From Sweltsa coloradensis (lineage: Eukaryota > Arthropoda > Insecta > Plecoptera > Chloroperlidae): a stretch of 64,000 nt of DNA. The stretch's first letter is position 1. Every line of letters starts with the position of its first letter. The stretch spans positions 310,001-374,000 of the forward strand of contig JAMZAV010000029.1 of assembly GCA_024449915.1 (NCBI GenBank), in the 5' to 3' direction. The notes beneath the pieces were generated by a model. It had not been told where the DNA came from. It did no database searches and saw only the letters and a list, made by a program, of their open reading frames with translations. The position numbers were made by a program, and so were the translations under genes. Below are positions 12,201-24,119 of the stretch, in pieces.

Positions 12201-15200
12201 TTATAAAAAAAAACCGGGCGGGCACAGTGAGACAGCGGCTTACGGGGGCGGTTAGAGAGGCTAATCCCCCAACGTGCTAAGGTATGAATGTTAAACTATG
12301 TTATCAGAATGCGAAGCTCTGGGGGGAACGGAACGGGTAGGGTCCATAAAAGCTCGGGCACAGTGAGCACGGCTTACGGGGGGGCGGTAGGGGGCCTACA
12401 TCCCCCCCGTCTTAGGTTGAAATCTAATAACAGTGTTCGAAATGCGCAGCTCTGGGGGACCGGAACGGGGTGGTTCGCATAAAAAGCTCGGGCACAGTGG
12501 CGGATTTACTGGGGCGGATAAGGGGCTATCCCCCGTGGAACGAGGTTGCAATCTAGCAGTAGGTGGTTCGATTCGAGCTCTTGGGGGCGACGGGGTGAAC
12601 GGGTGGTCCATCATATACTCGAAAATCGGATCCTTTAACAGCAGGCACCAGTGGGCCGGATTAGGGGGGGCGGTAGGGGTGGCTAATCCCTCCGTGACTA
12701 GGTTGTAATCCTAGCATTGCTTCCGATATGCACTCTCTGGGGACGGAACGGGTGGGCCATAAGCTTCGGATCCCTTTTAAACGCGGGCACAGTGGCGGAC
12801 TTACAGCGGGGGCGGTAGAGCGAGTGACGCTAATCCCCCGGCGAATAAAAAAGTCTGGAGTTAAAATACTAAGCAGTGTTCAGATGCTAAAAAAGCTCTG
12901 GGAGAACGGCACGACCGGGGTGTATCCAAAGGGGTGTGGTCTCTGAAATCCTTGTTTACGGGCGGCATCAGTGGCGAGATTAAACAGGGGGGGTTGCGGT
13001 ACAGGGTTCTATCCCCCGTGTCTAGGTTGAGATCTAGCCCGTGTTTCCGATGGGCTGAGCTCTGGAGGGAGGAACGGGTGTCCATAAGCCTGATGTTGGA
13101 TTGCGCTTTAAACGCGGGGCAACAAAAGTGGCGGGAATGAAATACGGGGGAGTAATACAGGGGCTGATCACACCCCGTAAGCATAGGGTTGAATCTCGGC
13201 AGTGTTCGTGCGAGCTTCTGTAAGGGACGGAACGAGGGTTGGTCCCATTAAAAGCTCGGAGTACGCTGTTAACGTCAGGGCACAAGTGGGAAATGCGGAT
13301 TACGGGGGGTAAAAGGAAAGAGCGCTATCCCCCCCCGTGCTGAGTTTGAATAATCTAGCCTGTGTTCAGATCGAGCTTCTGTATTGGACCCAGGAACGGA
13401 GTTGAGTCCACTAAGCTTCGGTGTTTTGGGTCCTATATACGCGGGAGCAATCAGTTGGTGATCATCGGGAGGTCGGTAAGGGGGCCTATCCCCGTGACAT
13501 AAGGTTGAATCTAAGCGTGTAATGCGGAAAATGCGAAGCGCCCTGGGGGTCCGGAAACGGTAAAAAAAAAGTCCAGTAAGCCATTCGTGACATGTGTGGG
13601 AAGTCGCTTGTAACAGGCAAAAAGAGACCACAGTGGCGGATTCAACGGGAGGGCGGGGATGTAGGGGGCTCTACCCCCCGTCAGCTAGAGGCATTGAATC
13701 TAAGCAGTGTAAAATATTCGACTTTGACTGAGCTCTGGGCGACGGACAAGACAAAGAGGTTAGGTATCCATAAGCTCAAGGTGCACAGTGAGCGGGATGT
13801 CGGGGTAGGCGGTAGGGGGGCGTATCCCCCCGTAGTAGCTAGGTGATTGAATCTAGCAGTGTTGTTACGATGCGAGCTCTGGGTACGAGACGTGGTGGTC
13901 CATAGAGCTTCGAAGGCACAGTGGCGGATTACGGGGGCAGGTAGAGAGGACTAATCCCCCGTGCTATTACATTGAATCTCATCAGGTGGAGTTCGATGCT
14001 ATCTTTTCTGGAGATCGGGAAACACGGGTGGAATCATATCTAACAGAATGATAACTTGGGAATCCCTTTATAACCGGCGGGCCCAGTGGAACGGAAAAAA
14101 TTACAGGGGGCGGATAGGGGCTATCCCCCCGTAGTCTTCATAGATTGACAAGAATCTAAAGACAGTGGTTCGAATGCTCGGAGCTTCCTGGCGGGCCGGA
14201 GAACGAGGTGGTCCCATCCCGCTCGTGGATCCTTTAACTACAGACGGGCACAGTGGCGCGATTAGCGGGGGGGGGACGAAGGTAGGTACGGGGCTATCCA
14301 CCCGTGCACATAAGGTATCGAAATCTACGCAGGTGTGTCGATGCGAAGGCCTCTTTGGTGGAACAAGAGAACGGGTGGGAGTCCATAAGAGCTCGGGCCA
14401 AAAACAGTTGGGCGGATTACGGGGGCGGTTTAGGGGCTCTCACCCCCGCGCTAGGGTTTAATTCTAGCAAGTGTTCGATGGGCGAGCTCTGGGGGACGGG
14501 TGAACGAGGTGGTCCATAAGAACTCGGTGTTGTATCACACAAAAATGTAAACGCGGGCCCAGTGAGCGGATTTAACGGGGGGCGGGTAGGGGCTATCCCC
14601 CGTGCTAGGTTGAATCTAGCAGTGTTCGGATGCGTGAGCGTTGGCTGAAACTTGGAACCGGGGTGGGTCCAATAATCCTCGGATCCTTTTAAACGCGGGG
14701 CACAAAGGTGGGCGGGATTCGGGGGGGGGCGGGCTATCCCCGTTGCTCGGATTGAAAAATCTATGCGCAGTGTTACCGAGAATGCGAAGCTTTCTGGGGG
14801 ACGGAACGGTTGGGATCCATAAGCGTCGGATCCTTTTACGCGGCGACAGAGTGGCGGAATTAACGACTCGGGGAGGCGGTAGGGAAGGCTACCCCCCTGC
14901 ATAGGTGTGAATCTAGCAGTGTTCGATGCGATCTCTGGGGACGACGGAACGGGTGTGGGTCCATAGCTACAGGGCACTAGGGCGGTTATTACGGGGGCGG
15001 ATAAAGGGGCTGATCCCCCGTGGGACTAAGGTTGAAAATACTAGACAAAGAATGTTCGATGTTGCGAGCTTCCTTGGGGACGGAACAAGAGGGTTAGGTC
15101 CATAAGACTCGGATCACCTTATAACCAACGCGTGGGGCACAGTGGCGGATTAACGAGGGGGGCGGTAGGGGGGCCTATCCCCCGTGCTAGGTATGGAAAT

Positions 15201-18197
15201 CTAGCCGTGTCAATGACGAGCCTCTGGAGGGACGGAACGGGTGGTCCAATAAAGCTCGGATCCTTTAAAAAATAAAAAAAAACGCGGGGCACAGTGGCGG
15301 ATAAACGAGGAGGCGGGGTAGGAAGGGCTATCCCCCGTTTGCATTAGGAGTTGGAATCAGCAGTGTTTATATGCGAGCTCTGGGGAACGGGAACGGGTTT
15401 CGGTCCCATAAAGCTCGGATTCTTTAAACGATGTGCAACAAGTTGGCGGGCGATTAAACGGGGGCGGTAGGGGCTATATCCCCCGTGCTACGGGTGAATC
15501 TAGCACAGGTGTTCGATGGGAAGCTCTGAGGAGAACGGAACGGGTTGGTCCATAAGCATCGGATACCCTTTAAAACGCCGGGCCAGGATGGCGGCATTAC
15601 GAATGGTGCGGCGGGTAGGGGCTATCCACCGTGGGCTTACAGGAATTTTGACTCTCAGACCAGATCGTTTCGAGTTTCGAGCTCTGGGGAGCGGAACGGG
15701 TGGGTCCATAAGCTCGGATCCTGTTAACAAAAAACGCGCGGGCAACAGTGGCGATTACGGGGGCGGTAGGGGCTTATCCCCTGGGAGGAACCCGTGCTAG
15801 TTAGTGAATCTAGCAGTGGATAAAGTTGCGAATGTACGAAAGGCTTCACTGGGGAGCTGTGAACAAAACGGGGAATGGGTCCATAAGCTCGGTATTTCAC
15901 TTTAAAACGAAACGCTAAAAAGGGCACATGTGGCGGATGTACTGGGCGCATAAAGGGGCATTATCCCCCGTTGCCTAGGGGTATGAATCATATCTAGGTG
16001 TTCGAGTGCGTAGCTCCTGGGGACCGGAACGGGTGGTCCATAAGCCGGGGGACAGTGGCGGTTACGGGGGCGGGAAGGGGCTATCCCCCGTGCTAGGTTG
16101 AATCTAGCGTGTTCGTGCACTCTGGGGACAGAACGGGGGGGTCCAAACTCGGTGTTTGGATACTTTAAAAGCGGGCCTTTGGGGGATTAAAGGGGGGGGG
16201 CGGGGGGGAGGGGCTATCCCCCGTGGGTGGTTGAATCTACATGTTCGATGCACTCTGGGGACGGAACGGGTGGTCCCTGAGCTCGGGCCACAGTGGCGGG
16301 GTCAAAGGGGCGGTAGGGCTATCCCCCGGCTAGGTTTTAAACTGCATTTCGATGCGCTCTGGGGGAGGAACGGGGGGGTCCCCCTAACTCGATTTTCGGT
16401 CCTTTAACGCGGGGACGTGGCGGGGGGGGTTACGGGGGGGGGTAGGGGGCTATCCCCCGTGCTAGGTTGAAACTACATGTTTGATGGGGGCTCTGGGGAC
16501 GGAACGGGGGGTCCATAAGCTCTGATGTTGGATCCTGTTAACGCGGGCAACAGTGGTGATCAGGGGCGGTAGGGGCCTATCCCCTCGTGCTTGTTGAATG
16601 TAGCAGTGTTCGATGGGCTGAGTGCATGTTTCTTTGGGCCACGACTGGGTGTCCTATATTGAGCTGCGGATCCTTAACGCGGGCCCAGTGGCGATTACGG
16701 GGGACGGTAGGGGGCTATCCCGCGGTGCTAGTTGAATGCTTAGGGCAGTGTTGCGATGGCCGATTGCTCTGGGATCGGAATCGGGGTGGATCGCATAGCT
16801 CGGATCTCTTAATTCGGGGGGGCCCAGTGCGATTACGGGGCTGTAGGGGCTAGTCTCCGTGCTATGTGGATCTAGTCTTAGTGTCGATGCGAGCTCTGGG
16901 GACGGCGGGTGGTCCATAAGCTGTCGGATGCCTTTAATTCGTGCCCAGTGGTCGGATTACGGGGCGTATGCGAGGGGCTTATCCCGCGGTGGCTAAGTTT
17001 GACATCTAGCAGTTGCTGTATGCAGCTCTTGTGAGACGGAACGGGTGGATCCATTAAGGCTCGGATCTCTTTAATCGCGGGCACAGTGGCGGATGACGGG
17101 GGCGGTAGGGGCTATCCCCCGTGCTAGGTTGAATCTAGCAGTGTTCGATGCGAGCTCTGGGGACCGAGACGGGGGTCCATAAGCATCATGTTATTCCCCC
17201 CCCCTCCTTTAACGCGGCACAGTGGCTGTATTTACGGGGGCGGTGAGGTGCTATCCCCGTGCTAGGTTCGAATCCAGCATTGTGTTCGATGTCGAGTCCT
17301 GGGATCGAACGGTGGTACATATCTCGGATCCTTTACGCGGTCCACAGTGGCGATCACGGGGCGGGTAAAAAGGCTCATCTCCCGTGCTAGTTTGAATTCT
17401 AGCAGTTATGTTTCGATGCGAGCGTCCTGGGGACTGGAACGGGTGAGTGCCATAAGCTCGGCGACAGTGGCTGGTATTTACGGGGGGCCGGTAGGGCTAT
17501 CCTTCCCGTGCTAGGTTGATATCTTAGCAGTGTTCGATCGAGCTCCTGGACGGCAAGCGGGTGTCCGTAACTGCGATGTGGATCCGTTAACGGCGGGCAC
17601 AGTGGGCAGGTCACGGGGGCGGTGGGGCTATCCCCCCGTGCTAGGTTTGAATCTAGCAGTGTGTTGTCTTTTAGTGCGTGGAGCTCTGGGGACGGAACGG
17701 TGTGGTCCATTTAAAAAATCTTGGATCTGGTTAGGAGCGGCGGTGGGGCACAGTGGCGGATTACGGGGGCAGTAAGGGCTAATCCCCCGTGCTAGGTTGA
17801 ATCTAGCATGTTCGAATGCGAGCTCTGTGGACGGAACGGGTGGTCCTCACGCTCGGATCCTTTAAAGCTCGATGTTGGATCCTTTAACGCGGGCACAGTG
17901 GCGGATTTTAGCGGGGGCGGTAAGGGCTATCCCCCGTCGCTAGTTGACATCTAGGCATGTTCGATGCGAGCTCTGGGGACGGAACGGGTGGTCCATAAGC
18001 TCGGATCCTTTAACGCAGCGGCGACATGTGGCGGATCACGGGGCGGTAGGGGCTTATCGCCCCGTGCTAGGTTAATCTAGCTTGTTTCGCTGCGCAGCTC
18101 TGGGGAACGGAACCGGGTGTTCCATAAGTGCTCGGATCCTTAACGCGGCACAGTAGTGGCGGATTACGGGGGGCGTAGGGGCGATCCCTCCCAACTC
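9211..18197. repeat. GC-rich tandem satellite, monomer about 122 bp
   Basis: About nine kilobases of head-to-tail copies, roughly 70 by simple division. In reading order a monomer contains GGGCACAGTGGCGGATTACG, GGGGGCGGTAGGGG, CTATCCCCCGTGCTAGG, TTGAATCTAGCAGTGTTCGA, TGCGAGCTCTGGGGACGG, AACGGGTGGTCCATAAGCTC, then a variable end. The end is nothing, or GGATCCTTTAACGC, or TGTTGGATCCTTTAACGC, giving at least three length classes. Each unit has two small inverted repeats (ACGGGGG...CCCCCGT and GCTAG...CTAGC), one SacI-type GAGCTC and often one BamHI-type GGATCC. Copies near 10.6 kb and 17.1 kb are close to consensus. Copies between about 11.05 and 15.95 kb carry many extra bases, often A runs, and those near 16.1-16.5 kb are G-run-rich and shortened, as expected of poorly polished long reads. 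Open frames here are meaningless. Confidence 0.95.
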
Positions 18198-18545
18198 GAT
18201 TCTTAAGAGTCTGCAATACCAGTGCTTATTTTCTGGAACTCTCTCAGAATAATTGTATCCATTTGCCACATGGTCAGGTTACCAGTCTGTACAGGCCATT
18301 TTTTAAAGAATCACAAACATCAAATAAGTTAAATAGACTTTTAGGTTTTTTGTAATCATACAATATAAATTCTCGATTTATTTGAAGTAATACGCATAAG
18401 TTTGTACTTCTACTAAAGGGGTAAAACCGCAAGAAATTATTGTGTGGTAGGCTATCCTAGCTAGAAATACACTAATGACGTTAAAGATAACTGTAACGGA
18501 TCCGATTTTTTAATTTGGGATCAGATTGGCAAATGGTTTTGAAAT
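18198..18545 (+). repeat. Right flank of satellite, first copy of a duplication
   Basis: Sequence just after the array, including TCTGGAACTCTCTCAGAATA then ATTGTATCC and ACAGGCCATTTTTT, is matched in order by 18759 onward (TCTGGACTCTTCCAGAACA, ATTGTAT, GTACCGCATTTTTT). Similarity fades but seems to continue for about 300 bp. The offset is about 533 bp. Confidence 0.55.
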
Positions 18546-18630
18546 CTAATGCTTGACTCTGCTTTTTCGGTCCACCGATACTAAGCATGTACATTACGCG
18601 GTATGGCCTTTATAACTAGTTGTCTAGAAC

Positions 18631-18727
18631 TGTGCCGAATGAGCCTCAGGGAACACGGGTCCAATAATGCTCGATCCTTTCAACCCCTCGGGCAAGTGCG
18701 GATATCGGGGTCGTAGGACGACCTTCC
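18631..18727 (+). repeat. Solitary diverged satellite monomer
   Basis: Recognisable in order: CTAG, GTGCCGAATGAGCCTC, AGGGAACACGGGTCCAATAA, TGCTCGATCCTTTCAACCCC, GGGCAAGTGCGGATATCGGG, GTCGTAGGACGACCTTCCCA. It matches the last array unit at an offset of about 533 bp and is followed by the duplicated flank. Confidence 0.75.
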
Positions 18728-19050
18728 CAATCAAAACAAAATGTAAGATCTGACAATAAGTTCTGGACTCTTCCAGAACAATTGTATTTTTTACACATGC
18801 AAATCTCCATGGTCACTGGTTAAAGATCTGTACCGCATTTTTTTTTTGGGAATTTTCAAACAACTACAAAAAATTAATAATTTTGGATTTAGATTTTGTA
18901 AAATTTTTCGTAAATTACTAAATTCAATTTATTTGGCCGTATATGCAAATAATGTTTTGAGTTTAGCTTTACTAAAACTCGTTAAGCCAAAATACTTACT
19001 TGAAAATGAACCAAAATTTAACTTCAATTGGATGACAACTGGAAGCAGGA
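18728..19050 (+). repeat. Duplicated satellite right flank, second copy
   Basis: Diverged copy of 18198-18545. In one forward frame (near 19015-19075) the residues NWMTTGSRKSSQKG appear. They faintly resemble the W-(I/M)-T-x-G-x(2-4)-S-x-K stretch of non-LTR retrotransposon polyproteins. That is too little to call a LINE. Confidence 0.4.
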
Positions 19051-22000
19051 AAAGTTCCCAAAAAGGTTTCTTATAGGTAAAGTTAACTTTCTATAATGAT
19101 TACAACAATTCCGGAACGTGATAACAAACCAAACTCTATGGTGAATTTCATAATACATTGAAATACCCTCTGTTAAACCATCTGAAAAAGCGGATTATTT
19201 TTAATTTTTTAAGGGAAAAAGCGTACACTTATGACTACTCTTCAGAGGGAATATACCTTAACAAACTTATCGTGTGTGAGCATATTTTTACAATATGGAT
19301 GAATTTAATTTTGTCAATCACTTTATAACGTGGATCCAGTCAGTAGCATGGTATTTTGTGGCTAGAAGAAAAGTCAAATTAGATGAAGCGATTTATAAGA
19401 TGAACAAGCTAAAGTCTGACAAAGTTCGTTATACTTTAGCTCCTTATTAATTGGGAACAAAGGGGTGAGGAATTTTGAATAATGAATTAATTTAACGACT
19501 GAATAATTTGCATCTCAATGTAAAGACTACTATACTCCCTCTGTAAGTATTCCCAAAACATTGTGAATTTATATATTTCAAAAGCTGTTTAACCTTAATT
19601 TTGCACGTGGTATAAAAGATGGAGTAGATGTTCGATGCATACTAGAACATAATTCATTAACAGTTTGTCAACAATACGAATTTTGTATCTTGAGCTCATC
19701 TTAAAACTAAGATATAACATTTCAAAACAAGTGGAATCATTGTAAAGAAGAAACTACTAGAAGAGGTATTTTGATTTAAAAAAAATAACCTTCAGTTTGA
19801 GAAAGACTCTTGAAAAGAGATGAAATAATACTTAAAATATATCAAAGAACAGTTTAAGCCCTTATATAAATCCTTATAAAAAAGGTCATCATAATGGCCA
19901 CGAGATTGAATGAGATTGAAGTGTGCCGATATTGTTTTGTGTTCATAAAACTTAATGCAAAAATGCAAAATATGTATTTATTTTTAACGTTCAGAACATG
20001 ATTATCCAAAGTATTCTATTCGCTTTAATAATTTCAGCTCTATTAATATAATTGACACATATTATTACGTTTTACACAAAGTAAATTTAAAACAACATTT
20101 CATTTTGTTTTATTCAATAAAAGGTTTTTAATTTATTAAGTGCTCTAATCAATTCCCAATTGCTAGGGGCAAACCATTGATTTGCAAAAACTTGTATTGT
20201 GTTTAGAACGTTTTCAAAAATTGTCAACGGCTTATTTATCATCTATAACGTAACACGTTTATTTTTCCCCTATCTACTTACAATACAAACGATGTGCCCC
20301 TTGCGCCAGCCTCCGAGTTTGGACTCACAAAGCGTATCCAGGGGTCCAATTCCCGGTGGAGAAACCCATACATCAAACTACAGCTCTTAAATCGTTAGGG
20401 CCTGGTAATTAAATACGTCGCACACATCAATTTCAATATCGCGACACAAATGTGGTACATCCACAAATTAATTCGCTTGGGGTAATCAATAAGGCTTTAA
20501 AAAGAGTTTACTCGATATTAGAATTTCAACGGAACATACATCACGAAAAAGGGGTTTAGAAGCGTGGATTTCCCACACGCATTTGCCAGTCAGAATATAA
20601 ATATACAAAGATGAAAGATGAAAAAAGTAGACGGGAATAGAAATTTGTGACTTTTTTTATTCGCATTGATTGATTCGTTTATGATCGCAGAACATATAAA
20701 CTCAAAACTCGAATTTACCCAAATACGTGTTTCGTATAAAAAAAATATTGGCACTAGTAAAAAAAAAATCTTGTGATAAAGTATAGCTGTAGGAAATTGT
20801 TTGCACATTGTAAATGGGATTTTTAGTAATAATATAATAACAAAAAAGTAATTTGGTCATCACCCTTAGCTTCGATTTGATCATGTTTATTAGAAAATGT
20901 TAATTAATTTCATACATTCACATTTACACTATATGTGATGGCCGTTTTTAAAGGCTATTTTACTTTGTATTATTTATATTCCCGGTGTACCACATTAGAT
21001 TCAAGTTTTAATAAATAAGTGAACGATTCTTATTGTGTAATAATCAAGCCTGAATGTAAAGTTGTTTAAAGTCGAAAGAATCTTGCTTTAAGTATTGTAT
21101 TTCTAATTAAAAATAAAAGTAGTAAATGCATTCGTGGGTAAATACTGAATTAATTGCTATTCGAAACTCGACTCGAAACAATTGTCTCATTATCATAATT
21201 AGTGGTAGAGAGAGTTGGTCTCGTTCTACAATACATCACAGTGATCAATGTGTGTTTGTGTGTTTCAGTGTGTTTGTTGTAACAATAGACTTTTGGTCCG
21301 ACGCTTTTCCATTAGGCACTAACAAAGCAGCAAAAAATGATAATTAAAACCCTCGAGTAAAAAAAAAACGAACGAAGTGAATACAGCCACCCTCTCTTGT
21401 CACTACAAGACGTGTTGTATTAGTATGAGTATAGAGCGTGAGAAACTGGGGTGGACAAGGAACAAGTGGTATAGCAAGAAGTTGCAAACTACAGGACGAC
21501 GTAAGAAAATAAGATGGATGCCCTAAGAATTACAGAGAGAGATGGAGTGCGAGTGTGGGAGAGAGAAAGAAGTTACCAAGAGGCAAAGATAATAAGGAAA
21601 CAGAGGAAAGAGCAGTGGGGGAGATTGAAGTTGAATGAGAGAAGAAAAGAACAGAGGCATAACTTTAAAGGAGGAAAATGTGCGTCTAGACTTGTTCGAT
21701 TTCTTCTGAGAAAATTACTGTTCAAAATAATATAGTTTGTATATTATTATGAATAAAATGTATCACTTAAAATTTATAAACAAAAATTTGTAAGTTGCAG
21801 CATTGAGATTATTTTGGTATCAGTCTACCAATTAATCATTTAGTAAGGTATTGTTTTAAGTACTAGGTAAAATAATAAAAATGTGATTGTTTCATTACTT
21901 TATTTACCTACTTATACGTCAACAATGAATTATTTATCATTTCATTTAGTGGCAAGTAGAAAGATATAGTCGACACAAACCTACAAGATAATGTGAAAAA

Positions 22001-23451
22001 CGATGAAACAGTGATTTGTAGCTATACACGTTTATAACTAGGATGTATTAATTAAATAATTGTTGCAAATAAAACTTAATTACGAGTATTATTTATCACG
22101 AATGATCACGAACATAAATAAGCTAATTGTTTTTAATGATTTACATATCAAGTATTGTATGAACAGTTATCACGATATATTAATCATCATATTACTAGAC
22201 GTAGCTTATTATGATCTTAAATTTTCATTTTAATTGGTTCACGATATTCTTCAATGACATGCTGTTTAATTATTAATAATGAATGATAAAAATTCGTTTA
22301 GAAAACGGAAGAATAGTTTCACAATATGGATTGGTGTAACGCAGTAAAGTATTATGTAAAGCAGTAGTATAATTAGTCCCTAGATGTGATGAACATAGCA
22401 TTATGCCGTCTCACGGCGTGAATGAATGTCAGCTAGTTACTCTATGATAAAGCATGTCAGTACATGTAACCTCTCATCAACCAACACAAGCTACAACAAT
22501 GTCCCCCCCGCCCTGACAATGAAACTATACACTTGCCTTTATCTCCACCACTCAATGTCACTTTTAAGTGAACTTTATTAAGTAATAAGTAGTTGGTCGG
22601 ATGGGGGAGAGCTTTTATCTCCAAGTTTGCACGCGTACGGCGGTACACTAGCGCCTGTTTTGCATACGACAGTGGCAATTAACGTAACTAAACGACTAGT
22701 CTTTAATGAAGGACGGTACAGTAAACAGCGGACGCTGGTTAGTTCTTACCTCGTACGCTAGAAGGTCTGCGGCGTTGCAATCGATATCATTCAAGAGGGA
22801 GATGTACAAATTTAAGACCGAGATGCGACCTTAAATTGCAACCTCGCCTTAATTTCACATGTAAATATCCGTGTACGTCTGACTCAACTAGTTGTGTGTG
22901 CTCATATGTCAGGTTTAACTACACCTAGTTATATTCGGCAAATGTTACTCTCTTGGTAACGAATCTACATATTATTATATCTAGTTTCTGAAATGGGTGT
23001 TTTGAATAATTGTATATATTCAAGGCTATTCAAATTTGTATGGATACATTAATAATTAATGTCTGCAATGGCAGATCTCAAAAGGTACAATATGTATGTA
23101 TCGTTCATATGTCCTTAAGTAAAAACAGAGTATCATCATATTTGCATAATATGTAAATTAATTTGTATATTTCCCCATATTGGTCTATCGTCTATCGTAT
23201 TCAATTATAATATAAGGCAGCTTTCGTGTCCTTTAAAATTGATCTGTAAAGAAGGACTTTAAATAAATCTTAGTACTAAATGCTCACAAAAATAATTCTG
23301 TATAGCTAGTTGATCTATTTTTAAAATAATAATATTACAACGAAGTATAATAAAATAGGTTTCTGTATTCCGTGGAAGAAATTAATAGGCATAAGTGTGA
23401 CTTTATGATAAATTTTCGTTATTTTGTTTCGTCTAATGGTGGTGTAATATG
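19051..23451. other. AT-rich spacer
   Basis: No gene was recognised. A 51-codon frame at 19295-19450 has no recognisable domain. A purine-rich stretch at 21480-21700 encodes, with a frameshift, GRRKKIRWM followed by DALRITERDG, which could be a decayed retroelement tail but is weak. A GC-richer patch lies at about 22490-22800. Confidence 0.4.
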
Positions 23452-23885
23452 GACCCTTCCAGTGGCGTAGGAACATGGGGAGCAGGGGGGGCAATGCTGA
23501 CTACAAGTTTGGTCCAGGGGAAGGCAGGGGGGGAAACTAACGTGAGCTTATCCCAGAATTTCCGTAGTAAATATGCACTTACACTTTTACAATTCATAAG
23601 TCACCTTGGTAAAACGAATATGTTTACCTGTATACTTCGTCATTACATAAAAAATTTGTTTGAAATTTACTAAAATTGCCCACTTTACGTTCATTTTTCG
23701 AGTTTTTAAATCGCAGATAGTTGCAGTAAAACATCATTTACAGAGTCCGAGTGCAGTTAAAACATGACGAAATAACTGTTGTATGGTAAAAGTTTTTATA
23801 GCCTTCGGAAAAAGGTCACAAAATCTGCTAATGGGTTTCCCCCCCCCCCCAATTTTCAATACGTTCCTACACGCCTGGACCCTTC
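23452..23885. mobile_element. hAT-type MITE with perfect 8-bp target duplication
   Basis: The element is 23460-23877, 418 bp. Its flanks are GACCCTTC at 23452-23459 and again at 23878-23885. The left end is CAGTGGCGTAGGAAC; the right end, inverted, is CAGGCGTGTAGGAAC, 12 of 15 matching. CAGxGGCG ends and 8-bp target duplications are established hallmarks of hAT transposons. It contains G-rich DNA next to the left end and a C run near the right end, and no transposase, so it is non-autonomous. The frame at 23449-23673 is incidental. Confidence 0.9.
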
Positions 23886-23919
23886 CACTGTTACTCTATA
23901 TAAATTATTGTGTACGTAT

Positions 23920-24110
23920 TCCGAAACCCAAGCAAGTAGATGATAAATCTAAGCCTTACCTCCGAACAATAATGTATTCCCGTCGTTTACAAACCCCTTA
24001 CATCCAAGCATGGTTCCAACAAGATGCAACTCCCCGCAACTCTGCTGCAACTTGCAAGAGTACGGTACAGTGGTTCCGAATGGCACCACACTACTATAGA
24101 GTTCTCTAGC
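23920..24110 (+). pseudogene. Broken DDE-transposase-like fragment
   Basis: Forward frame codons at 23999-24079 read YIQAWFQQDATPRNSAATCK and then STVQWFR. The pattern W-F-Q-Q-D-(G)-A-x-P-x-(6-8)-W-(L/F)-R resembles the second catalytic aspartate block of Tc1/mariner-like DDE transposases, usually FQQDGAPxH. The glycine after QQD is missing and the surrounding domain is absent, so this is a relic if real. It lies immediately outside the hAT MITE at 23460-23877, which may have inserted into the same older element. Confidence 0.4.
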
Positions 24111-24119
24111 TAGGGATCT

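Noticed and set aside
9595..18269. Dozens of frames of 60-186 codons in both strands
   Set aside because: They lie in the tandem satellite, where base-call noise and GC-richness remove stops. None keeps frame from unit to unit.
19015..19450. Non-LTR retrotransposon reverse transcriptase
   Set aside because: Only NWMTTGSRKSS is suggestive. No catalytic FADD-type motif or continuous frame exists.
20320..20380. tRNA-like box B (GGGTCCAATTCCCGG)
   Set aside because: No box A at proper spacing and no stems could be drawn.
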